Below are positions 6,349-13,118 of a DNA stretch of 13,118 nt, piece after piece. A program made the position numbers and the translations under genes. Below the pieces are notes generated by a model that did no database searches, had not been told where the DNA came from, and saw only the letters and a list, made by a program, of their open reading frames with translations. The stretch comes from Micavibrio aeruginosavorus. GTDB taxonomy: Bacteria; Pseudomonadota; Alphaproteobacteria; Micavibrionales; Micavibrionaceae. Numbering within the stretch: position 1 is the stretch's first letter; each line of letters opens with the position of its first letter. The DNA lies in the NCBI GenBank assembly GCA_003241285.1, contig QFOT01000053.1, forward strand, positions 1-13,118, written 5' to 3'.

Positions 6349-9324
6349 TTATGTTTTCTTACCGTCAGCTGGAGGTTGCGGCGGCGTATCCCGGGGCGGC
6401 GTTTTGCCCTTCAGGGCATCATCCGTTGTTTTGGCTACTTGTTCTTCCGCCGCTTTCACCTGCTCGGCAGTCGGGGCGGTGGCAGGCTTTTCAGCCGGCG
6501 CCGCTGGTTGCTGTGCCGCCGGTTGCTGGCGCTGAGCTTCCTGCTGCTGTCGCTGTTGTTGTTCCTGTTGATTTCTCTGTAGCTGTTCTTGCTGCTGACG
6601 CTGCATTTCCTGCTGCTGCGCGGCGCTGTTCGACTCGGCTTCGCGGCCCATATTGATCGCCATATTGGCCGGCATGGCTACAGCCAAGCCACCGGCTTTG
6701 CCCAGTTCCATACCGGCGGCGGCAACATCATCGGACATCGAATAAGTGGCAAGACCCGTATAGCGGACCATGTCCTGCTCCAGATTCATCTGGTCGTTGA
6801 ATTCGGTGACGCCGCTGCCGATGAAGCGCAGGACCGAATTGGGGATCAGGTCGATCAGTTTGAAGCACGACATCGCCATCATATAAAGAAGAACGGCATA
6901 AACGATGGTGTAGAAAAACTGATCGATATGACCGCGCTTGAATTCGACGTTGTTGAAGGTGATCGCGCCCTGCGCGTCGACAGGGTTGTAGCCGCTGACA
7001 TTCGTGGTTACGAGATCGAAAAGTGTATCGAGGACGATCGCCAGAGCGGAGAAACACGATACGGCAGCCATCAGGCCGAAGATAACGAGGATCGGGCGCA
7101 GGAAAATTTCAAGCAGGAGGAAATAGCCCTGAGTCGCCGCCGGGCCGGGTATGCCTTCGCCGTCTATGCGCAAATGCGCGAGCGCCCAGAGCGGTATGCC
7201 GATGACGGCTTCGAATACGGCTTTCACCCAGCGGCCTACGCCGAAGAAGAAATACAGGAAAGGCAGGAAGGGAATCACGTAATAAAGGACGATACCGACC
7301 GTGATGCCGATCGTGGCGAAGGTAATGAACATGCCGCCCATGCCGGAGAAAGAACCCTGAAAGCTGCCTTTCCTTGCATCGATGCTGAACATATTGTCGA
7401 CGACCGATGACAGGCCGGACATGCCACCCATTACCATCGCGCCGCCCATATACATGATCGCGCGGTCAAGGATGCTGCGGCCCAAAGCCGACATTTTCGC
7501 CAGTGGGTGAATCTCGTTATTGCCGCGCAGCTCCGAAAGGCCGTCCGTGCCGAAAATCATGCCGAACATATTGGCGACGACATTATTGTCACGCCGTTCG
7601 CTGCCATCGCCAAACGTATTTTCCTTCGTCATGTCGTTATAGACGTCGCCGAGAAATTTTCCGATCTGGCCGTCTTTGGCCGGATTGTCGAGACCGCCGC
7701 CCGACATCATGTCTTTGAGCGCCGCGCCGTTACCGAAAGTGGCGGTGAACTGGGTCAGTGAGGAGAGGCTGTTATCGGTAGTTTTCTTTTGCACCAGCAG
7801 CCATTGCAGCGCCGCCGGATAGGCGGTAGGCACCGGCATTGAAATGCTTGCCGACATAACCGCGCCGTTATATTCAGCAATTTTGTTGAACCAGATGCCG
7901 GCGCCGCCCCAGCCCAGATCCAGCATCTCTTTCGTCATCGCCATTTCGGCAGCCGGATCTGTGCGGATATAATCTTGCGCGTTTCTCATCTCGGTATTGA
8001 AAATCGCCTGAAGCTCGTTGCGCGTATTGGGATAGAATGCGCCGTCGGGCTTACCGTCCGGATCCGACCAGTCGCTGGTTGCGCCCGCATTGGTGACATC
8101 GCTCTTATGCAGGAAATTCTGTGCCATGCGGTCGCCGTAGCTATTCAGGCGCGTATTGGTCCAGAGCAGTTGAAGGAATGTCCAATAAACATCCTGAATA
8201 ACTTCCGCGCTTTCGATATCGCCGGCGATTCCGGGCAGGTCGATCGATCCGCAATAAGGTTTAACCTTCCCGCGGAAACGCTCATAGCCGGAATTATATT
8301 CGCCATAGGTGAGTTTGACATTGTCTTTGCCGAAGCGCTGGCGCGCTGTCGAAAAGCTCATGCTTCTCGCATCGGCGGAAACGGTGCTACTACCGTCTTT
8401 ATAGATAATATAGGGAAGGATTTCCTTACCGTATTGCAGCTCATAGATCGCGCGGCAGGAGTGAACCAGCGAATAATATCTTAAAAGATCCTCGATCTGC
8501 TCGGTCTTCGGATTCATCACCAATTCGGCGGCGCCGGCGCCGAGCGGATTGGAATCGGCTTTCATATTAAAGACGATCCACCCATTGGTCGCAAAGCCCG
8601 ATCCCCAATCAGCGATTTTCAATACCATCAGCTGCCCTGCGCTTAAGCCATAGCCGAGGGGCACCAGCAGGAATATCGCGATCACGATGCGGATCGGCAC
8701 GAAGACTTCCTGGAAACGCTGGCCGAACGGCGTGCCGGTCTGCATGGTTTCGATGATAACGGCGAAGATATAATAAAGCACGATCAGCCCGGCGATCATC
8801 AGCATGCCCTGATTGTAGAAAGCGATGATGCCGTGAAGGGCCATCCCGAAAGTCGTGCCGCCGGTGACTGCCGCATCGAATTTCGAGCCGAACATATTGG
8901 GAATTTCAAATACTTTATCCAGCATCATCAAGGCCAGATCGCCTTCCGGATACGGGGTTTTGAACATCGAGAAACCGGACGCGGCTTCAGCCGTATGGCT
9001 GAGGATCACGAAAAGCAGAACGGCGAACTGGCCGAGAAATAAAACCGCGCCAAGAACAAAGCAGCCATAGATTATATACTGGTCGATATGGCGCAGTCCG
9101 CCTTTTAGATGGCGTCCCGCTTCAAAGAAGATATCCGCAATGCCGAATTTCCCCTGACTGTCGATCCTTGTATAAAAATGATTCGCCGGAAGTATCCTTG
9201 TCGCGGCAAAAATAAGCGCCATCAGATAGGCAATCCAAGTGAGGTCGAATTTAAATTCCTTCAGCCGCGGCACGATAGCCGGAAGGAAAACATATTTCGC
9301 AATCTCGCCCTTGGTTATTTTCAT
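6349..9324 (-). CDS. DotA/TraY-family type IVB secretion inner-membrane protein, paralogue 2 (middle), Gln-rich tail
   Basis: A 991-residue polytopic membrane protein. Membrane segments lie at about 29-46, 83-108, 172-193, 210-232, two between 667 and 695, 733-765 and 803-820. The periplasmic-type region (about 235-660) is the shortest of the three and carries GWGGAGIWFNKIAEYNGA (471-488). Shared hallmarks are D-L-A-L-M-M-L-D-K-V-F-E-I-P (129-142), TGTPFGQRFQEVFVPIR (196-212), and PFLPFLYFFFGVGRW followed by PLWALAHLRIDGEGIPG (about 685-727). The last 95 residues differ from both paralogues: a Gln/Arg/Glu stretch (about 903-934) that could form a coiled coil, then Ala/Pro/Lys-rich sequence. 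As a DotA/TraY member it should sit in the inner membrane as part of a type IVB secretion or conjugation channel. Its ATG overlaps the upstream stop by four bases (ATGA), indicating coupled translation, and AAGGA lies nine bases upstream. Confidence 0.88.
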   Translation of the reverse strand: MKITKGEIAKYVFLPAIVPRLKEFKFDLTWIAYLMALIFAATRILPANHFYTRIDSQGKFGIADIFFEAGRHLKGGLRHIDQYIIYGCFVLGAVLFLGQFAVLLFVILSHTAEAASGFSMFKTPYPEGDLALMMLDKVFEIPNMFGSKFDAAVTGGTTFGMALHGIIAFYNQGMLMIAGLIVLYYIFAVIIETMQTGTPFGQRFQEVFVPIRIVIAIFLLVPLGYGLSAGQLMVLKIADWGSGFATNGWIVFNMKADSNPLGAGAAELVMNPKTEQIEDLLRYYSLVHSCRAIYELQYGKEILPYIIYKDGSSTVSADARSMSFSTARQRFGKDNVKLTYGEYNSGYERFRGKVKPYCGSIDLPGIAGDIESAEVIQDVYWTFLQLLWTNTRLNSYGDRMAQNFLHKSDVTNAGATSDWSDPDGKPDGAFYPNTRNELQAIFNTEMRNAQDYIRTDPAAEMAMTKEMLDLGWGGAGIWFNKIAEYNGAVMSASISMPVPTAYPAALQWLLVQKKTTDNSLSSLTQFTATFGNGAALKDMMSGGGLDNPAKDGQIGKFLGDVYNDMTKENTFGDGSERRDNNVVANMFGMIFGTDGLSELRGNNEIHPLAKMSALGRSILDRAIMYMGGAMVMGGMSGLSSVVDNMFSIDARKGSFQGSFSGMGGMFITFATIGITVGIVLYYVIPFLPFLYFFFGVGRWVKAVFEAVIGIPLWALAHLRIDGEGIPGPAATQGYFLLLEIFLRPILVIFGLMAAVSCFSALAIVLDTLFDLVTTNVSGYNPVDAQGAITFNNVEFKRGHIDQFFYTIVYAVLLYMMAMSCFKLIDLIPNSVLRFIGSGVTEFNDQMNLEQDMVRYTGLATYSMSDDVAAAGMELGKAGGLAVAMPANMAINMGREAESNSAAQQQEMQRQQQEQLQRNQQEQQQRQQQEAQRQQPAAQQPAAPAEKPATAPTAEQVKAAEEQVAKTTDDALKGKTPPRDTPPQPPADGKKT

Positions 9325-12300
9325 GACGGCGGATCCTTGGGCGGCGGGCTTATATTTCTCATCATCGTCGACAAGTCACTCATCGTGCCGCCGATACCCG
9401 ACGGAACCTTGTGAATAACCTCGACCGCTTGCGGCGTAATCGAGCTGATAGCCGAGTAGGCCGGAAGACCGACCGTAGTCGTCAATTGCTGTACCTGCGC
9501 ATCGGCGCTGTCATTGACGCCCCATGCCTTGGCTTCGTTGATCCAGCGCAGGATTCCGTCCGGGATCTGGTCGATCAGTTTGAAACTTCCTGTCGCCGTA
9601 ATATACATGAAGATAATATAGACGATGGTGAAGAAGAATTGATCGACTTTCGGGCGGAAATAAGCCGTCGACATAACGTCGCTGCTCGCCTGCGTGATCG
9701 GATCGAACCCAACCAGATTGGATGTGACCATGCCCCATGTCATGTTCAGCATCGCGGCAAGGCTGATAAAGATAAACATCGATGCCACCAGCGAAAAGAC
9801 CGTGACGATAGGCCGGATAAAGATTTCCAACAGCATGTAATAGCCGCCGCTGGCGGCCTTGCCCGCAAAACCCGGTGTTTCATCAAGCCTTAAATGCGCC
9901 AGCGCCCAGAGCGGTACGCCGACCAGGGCTTCGAAAACCGTTTTGACCCAGGTGCCGACGGCAAAGAAAAAATAAATAAAGGGAAGCATCGGGATAACAT
10001 AGAAGAGAAGAATACCCGCCGTCAGGCCGACGAAGGAAAACGATACCATGACTTTGCCGAAGGCGGCGGTGGCGGCCCCCATTTGCTGCATGAACGGCCC
10101 GACCGCGCCGGCATTGCCGCCCGCGATACCGCCAAATAATTGCATGAGACCGCCAACGCCCGCGCCGCCCGCGCCGGTCATGATGTTCAGTATGGATTTG
10201 TCGATCAGCGCACGGCCCAGCGCCGCCAGTTGCGACATGGGATTGACGATTTCATTGTCACGGAAATCATAAAGGGCTTTCGTGGCGAAAAGCGCATTGA
10301 TGATGTCGAGGATCGGATTGCCGGTTAGTTTCGAATTGCTCCCCGCAAGGGCCATGTGTTCGTTATCCTGAAGATCGGTACAAAGGCCGTGATATAATCT
10401 CGCAAGCTGCGGCGCATCCTCAACGCTTTTGCCAAGGGAAAGCTGGCCTTCGCCGCCCGTTGCCGGATTGTATTTCTCGCATCCTGCGCTGGCAGCCTTG
10501 TCACGCGCCGCTTTTTCACTAGCCGCGCTTTCCATCAGCATGGGATAATGGGTCGTGCGCGGCAGGTTATTCGTCGCGCCGGTCAAAGCACCGTTTTTCT
10601 CCGCGATAAATTTATACCATATGCCCGCGCCGCCCCAGCCAAAGTCGAAAAGGCCGGATTTTAGGGCGCGGTTGACAGCAAAAGGATTTTCCTGACCGAG
10701 ATCTTCGTAATAGACGCTGCTGAGCGGCTTATAGTCGGCATACCCGTCACGTGCCGCTGTGCAGCTGTCGAGTTCGCGCTGGCAGGTATCTGCCGCACCG
10801 CTGACGACCTGTCCGCACTGAAGCCGCGAGCAGCGGTCGTTCAGCGCGGTCTGGCCAAGCCCTGTGTAATAGTCATAGCCCATCAACGGGCCATAGCTGA
10901 AATAGCGCTGATAGGTCTGGGCAAGCTTGACGTAGAATTCGCTGGCAATCGGGCCTTCGCATTCGCCGAGTTCCTTGAAATTCGTTATCTCCGAGCCTAT
11001 GCGGAAATTGTCATCGTCATATCCGTCATTGTCATTGTCATTGATGCATTTTGGATTAGGGTCGCCTGACTGTGGCTGGTCTTCCGCATGCTCTTCTATA
11101 TATGTTTCGAGAGCCGCCTGACCGGCGGATGTTTCCTGATAATATTTACGGTCAGTCGCCGCCTTCATCAGGAAATGATTATAGGCAACTTCATCGCCGC
11201 CTTCATCCGCGAAGCCTTCTTTCGAAATACCGATCGTCATGTTTAAAATTGCGAACATATGCGAGGCGCCGATCAGCACGCCTTCCTCGATCTCGCTGTT
11301 CTGCAGATTGCCGGATGGAATTTCCTGACCCGCTGCCAGCAGGTTGGGAATCAGAACTTCGCCGCAGACCGGCTCGACGCCACCGGGATATTTGCCTTCC
11401 GCCAGCCATTTCTCATTGAAGCGTCCAAAGACGATGCGGATATCCCTGCCTTTATAAAAGCGCAGTCCCTCGGCGTATAAATTGAGGAAGTTGCTGTTAT
11501 ACTGACTCGGCCACATTTTGCCGACCTGGCTTTTCTGTCCCAGAATATTGAAATATCTGTCACCTTCGACGAAGTAAGCGTCGATCACATCTTTTGTGGA
11601 AGGAGCTTCAACCACTATGTCGCCTGGCTGAGCGGTCGGGTCAGGCGTCTTCGTTTTTTTCCTTCTGCCGATCGCCAGTTTCTGGTCGATATCCTTACAG
11701 GAGCGAATGGTGAAAATATCTTTCGCAAGGCCTGTGAAATCAGGCGTGACGGGCAGGGATACAAGCTCGGGATTATCCATGCCCATGGGGTTGAGCATAT
11801 TCTGGTTGAATGCAATCCAACCATTGGTGGCGAAATTCGACCCTGCCTTGGCAACATACAGCGTGATCCATTGCGCCGAATTGAGCCCATAGGCGACGGG
11901 AATTAAAAGTCCAAGACCGGCGACGATGCGAAGCGGTATCCAGACATTGCTGAACCGCTTGCCAAACGGTTTGCCCGTCATGGTCGTTTCAAGAACGATA
12001 TCGACGATGAAATAGGCGAGCATGACCATGGCAATAGCAAAGAGGCCCCAGCTGAAATAGGCGAAGAGCGCGTGAAGTCCGTGGTGGAAGGCCGTCGGCA
12101 TTTGCCCGAATTGATTTGTGGTGACGACTTTCGAATCGTAAATCCCCGGAATGCCGAGCATCCGGTCCATCATCATGAAGGCGATATCATTTGTTGGATT
12201 GGGATTGGTAAAAAAAGCGCCGATCGATACATTGCCCGATGCCATCGCGGGGGCCGTCATCAGGAAAAAGAAAGAGCCGACTATATAAGCAGCCATCAAT

Positions 12301-12587
12301 AAAAGGCCTGCGATCAGGGCAAAAAAGAAAATTATCCTGTCGATATTCTTCCAGCGGAAATCAAGATTGCGCCAGGCGACTTTTACGACATGGCGCAGGC
12401 CGAATTTTCCCATATTGGCTTCATGAAGGAACGGATGTCCGGCAGGGATCAGTTTTGCCATTCCATAAATAATGGCAATATAAAAAGCCAGCAGCCCGAA
12501 GCCGCTGAAAAAAAGCTCCCGAATCCGGGGAATAAACCCGGGGAGGACTATATGTTTCACGGCCGAACCGGCTGTAAATCTTGCCAA
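9321..12587 (-). CDS. DotA/TraY-family type IVB secretion inner-membrane protein, paralogue 1 (first), with Ca-loop-like insertion
   Basis: The largest of the three (1088 residues from the chosen start). Membrane segments lie at about 28-47, 84-110, 179-200, 214-243, two between 847 and 877, 917-947 and 983-1000. Family hallmarks are D-I-A-F-M-M-M-D-R-M-L-G-I-P, TGKPFGKRFSNVWIPLR (204-220) followed by GLLIPVAYGLNSAQW, GWGGAGIWYKFIAE (about 650-663), and PMLPFIYFFFAVGTW plus PLWALAHLRLD (892-902). The region at about 500-620 is an insertion relative to the paralogues, with an N-D-N-D-N-D-G-Y-D-D-D stretch and at least six Cys. The frame is open from a TTG at 12596, but the SD GAGGG (12597-12601) touches that codon with no spacer. 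The TTG at 12587 lies nine bases after it and gives MARFTAGSAVKHIVLPGFIP, which fits the paralogue N-termini, so I chose it. The C-terminus is Pro-rich. It is the first gene of the operon and overlaps the next by four bases. Confidence 0.88.
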   Translation of the reverse strand: MARFTAGSAVKHIVLPGFIPRIRELFFSGFGLLAFYIAIIYGMAKLIPAGHPFLHEANMGKFGLRHVVKVAWRNLDFRWKNIDRIIFFFALIAGLLLMAAYIVGSFFFLMTAPAMASGNVSIGAFFTNPNPTNDIAFMMMDRMLGIPGIYDSKVVTTNQFGQMPTAFHHGLHALFAYFSWGLFAIAMVMLAYFIVDIVLETTMTGKPFGKRFSNVWIPLRIVAGLGLLIPVAYGLNSAQWITLYVAKAGSNFATNGWIAFNQNMLNPMGMDNPELVSLPVTPDFTGLAKDIFTIRSCKDIDQKLAIGRRKKTKTPDPTAQPGDIVVEAPSTKDVIDAYFVEGDRYFNILGQKSQVGKMWPSQYNSNFLNLYAEGLRFYKGRDIRIVFGRFNEKWLAEGKYPGGVEPVCGEVLIPNLLAAGQEIPSGNLQNSEIEEGVLIGASHMFAILNMTIGISKEGFADEGGDEVAYNHFLMKAATDRKYYQETSAGQAALETYIEEHAEDQPQSGDPNPKCINDNDNDGYDDDNFRIGSEITNFKELGECEGPIASEFYVKLAQTYQRYFSYGPLMGYDYYTGLGQTALNDRCSRLQCGQVVSGAADTCQRELDSCTAARDGYADYKPLSSVYYEDLGQENPFAVNRALKSGLFDFGWGGAGIWYKFIAEKNGALTGATNNLPRTTHYPMLMESAASEKAARDKAASAGCEKYNPATGGEGQLSLGKSVEDAPQLARLYHGLCTDLQDNEHMALAGSNSKLTGNPILDIINALFATKALYDFRDNEIVNPMSQLAALGRALIDKSILNIMTGAGGAGVGGLMQLFGGIAGGNAGAVGPFMQQMGAATAAFGKVMVSFSFVGLTAGILLFYVIPMLPFIYFFFAVGTWVKTVFEALVGVPLWALAHLRLDETPGFAGKAASGGYYMLLEIFIRPIVTVFSLVASMFIFISLAAMLNMTWGMVTSNLVGFDPITQASSDVMSTAYFRPKVDQFFFTIVYIIFMYITATGSFKLIDQIPDGILRWINEAKAWGVNDSADAQVQQLTTTVGLPAYSAISSITPQAVEVIHKVPSGIGGTMSDLSTMMRNISPPPKDPPS

Positions 12588-12608
12588 AAGGACCAACCCT
12601 CGTTAAGC

Positions 12609-12624
12609 GACTGTTTTTACAGTC
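12609..12624 (-). promoter_or_regulatory. Hairpin/inverted repeat at the predicted transcription start of the dotA-like operon
   Basis: GACTGT (12609-12614) and ACAGTC (12619-12624) form a perfect 6-bp inverted repeat with a 4-base loop, beginning three bases past the -10 box and covering the expected start site. It is either an operator overlapping the start site or a hairpin at the 5' end of the mRNA. It is not followed by a T run on the minus strand, so it is unlikely to be a terminator. Confidence 0.4.
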
Positions 12625-12626
12625 AT

Positions 12627-12659
12627 ATTATACGCGCCAAATAGATAAAATTTTATTTA
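12627..12659 (-). promoter_or_regulatory. Promoter of the dotA-like operon: perfect -10 with AT palindrome over the -35 zone
   Basis: On the minus strand a perfect TATAAT (12632-12627) precedes the operon, about 40 bases before the proposed TTG start. At the usual 16-18-base spacing there is no TTGACA-like -35. Instead the palindrome ATAAAATTTTAT (12645-12656) occupies that zone and continues into the 15-mer shared with 6259-6273. An AT-rich upstream element or a regulator site substituting for the -35 is inferred. The same 144-base divergent gap (12597-12740) must also hold the promoter of the plus-strand MBL gene, for which I see no convincing boxes. Confidence 0.5.
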
Positions 12660-12740
12660 TTTTCTTGTCTTAAGCCTATCATACTTTACCGCCATATTCC
12701 ATTATCTACATAAGTCACATCAGTTTCAGGAGATTTGCCG

Positions 12741-13118
12741 ATGCCTTTAAACAGACGAAATTTTATTGCCGGAGTCGGCGCGATAGCAGGAGTAGGAATG
12801 ATGACCCCCCAATTAAGTAAAACATCTCTGGCGGCTGCGCCTGTGGCGAAAGGGCAAGTGCCGGGCGTTTACAGGACCAAGGTCGGCGCTGTTCAGGTCA
12901 CCAGTATTTTCGATGGCGGCATGGAAATGGGAGCGGGAATCGTGCTTGAGCCGGAAATGTCCGAAATTAACCGATTGAAAAAGAAGGCTTTTATCCAAAG
13001 CGACCATATTCCAGGGTATCTGAATACCTTTGTTGTCAATACAGGTGGTAAGCTGGTTTTGATTGACACCGGCGCGGCTGATTATGGCCCCGGAACCGGC
13101 CATTTGCTCGAAAATCTC
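12741..13118 (+). CDS. Tat-exported MBL-fold metallo-hydrolase, N-terminal part (3' partial)
   Basis: The frame stays open to the window edge, giving the first 126 residues. The N-terminus NRRNFIAG (4-11) is a twin-arginine motif followed by a Gly/Ala-rich hydrophobic stretch (about 9-21) and an Ala-rich cleavage zone near 30-33. A folded, probably metal-loaded enzyme is therefore predicted to be exported by Tat. The mature part begins GVYRTKVGAVQVTSIFDGG (42-60) and has NTFVVNTGGKLVLIDTGA (95-112). This is the typical opening of metallo-beta-lactamase-fold hydrolases, with the strand ending in D-T-G-A before the zinc-binding H-x-H-x-D-H. That motif lies beyond the window, so catalytic competence and substrate cannot be judged. 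The start is supported by AGGAGA at 12728-12733, seven bases upstream. It is divergent from the dotA-like operon and not obviously related to it. Confidence 0.85.
   Translation, partial: MPLNRRNFIAGVGAIAGVGMMTPQLSKTSLAAAPVAKGQVPGVYRTKVGAVQVTSIFDGGMEMGAGIVLEPEMSEINRLKKKAFIQSDHIPGYLNTFVVNTGGKLVLIDTGAADYGPGTGHLLENL

Noticed and set aside
6505..6624. CTG/TTG-rich repetitive DNA that could look like a tandem repeat or CRISPR-like array
   Set aside because: It is the coding sequence of the Gln-rich tail; there are no regular repeat units or spacers.
6589..7410. Long plus-strand open frame (273 codons) inside the middle dotA-like gene
   Set aside because: It is antisense to the strongly conserved membrane core. 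Frames with the same charged RPER(Y/N)AD-type sequence appear at equivalent places in the other two copies (for example 3556-4041 and 9894-10139), as expected from the reverse complement of conserved codons. The minus-strand gene has family matches and this frame does not.
3181..12587. A mobile plasmid or integrative conjugative element
   Set aside because: No relaxase, coupling protein, integrase, transposase, tRNA or attachment repeat is visible, so mobility cannot be supported from this window.
12813..13103. Minus-strand open frame opposite the MBL-fold gene
   Set aside because: It is a shadow of the Tat-exported hydrolase, which has a good ribosome-binding site, signal peptide and family motif.

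Overview
The window reads as chromosome of a Gram-negative proteobacterium, most likely an alphaproteobacterium. It carries an MlaA/MlaC outer-membrane lipid-asymmetry pair, signal peptides and a lipobox, a Tat substrate, and DotA/TraY-type inner-membrane proteins of a type IVB (IncI / Dot-Icm-like) secretion apparatus. I cannot fix the genus from sequence alone. The large genes are roughly 50-60% GC in the lines I counted. The small-gene block at 1222-3042 is clearly more AT-rich, about 37-40% in sampled lines.

Layout. (i) 1-1120, plus strand: the C-terminal end of an MlaA/VacJ-family lipoprotein, a terminator, an AT-rich leader, then a complete MlaC-family periplasmic phospholipid carrier with its own terminator. 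(ii) 1222-3042, minus strand: a three-gene operon of diverged tandem paralogues. All are exported (one is a lipoprotein) and share a core resembling the TonB C-terminal fold, but they lack the membrane anchor and proline-rich linker of TonB. (iii) 3104-3173: a strong terminator and a palindromic intergenic repeat. (iv) 3181-12587, minus strand: three consecutive full-length DotA/TraY-family genes of about 1000-1090 residues. They run in the order 12587->9321, 9324->6349, 6216->3181. The first two overlap by 4 bases (ATGA); the third follows a 132-base AT-rich gap. (v) 12588-12740: a divergent intergenic region with a perfect TATAAT for the minus-strand operon. (vi) 12741 to the end, plus strand: the N-terminal part of a Tat-exported MBL-fold metallo-hydrolase.

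The most striking content is the tandem triplication of dotA/traY. Reference Dot/Icm and IncI systems carry a single gene of this family, and no other Dot/Icm component is visible in the window. The three proteins keep the membrane core but differ greatly in the central periplasmic region; one has a Ca2+-loop-like DxDxDG insertion and another a Gln-rich C-terminal tail. Next to them sits a second, independent triplication of small exported TonB_C-like proteins. The first and third dotA-like genes share a 15-base AT palindrome at a similar distance upstream of their starts, which suggests that a regulatory flank was copied with the gene or that the genes are co-regulated. A coordinated envelope complex, a heteromeric DotA-like assembly with accessory secreted proteins, is an inference that fits the layout but is not shown by it.
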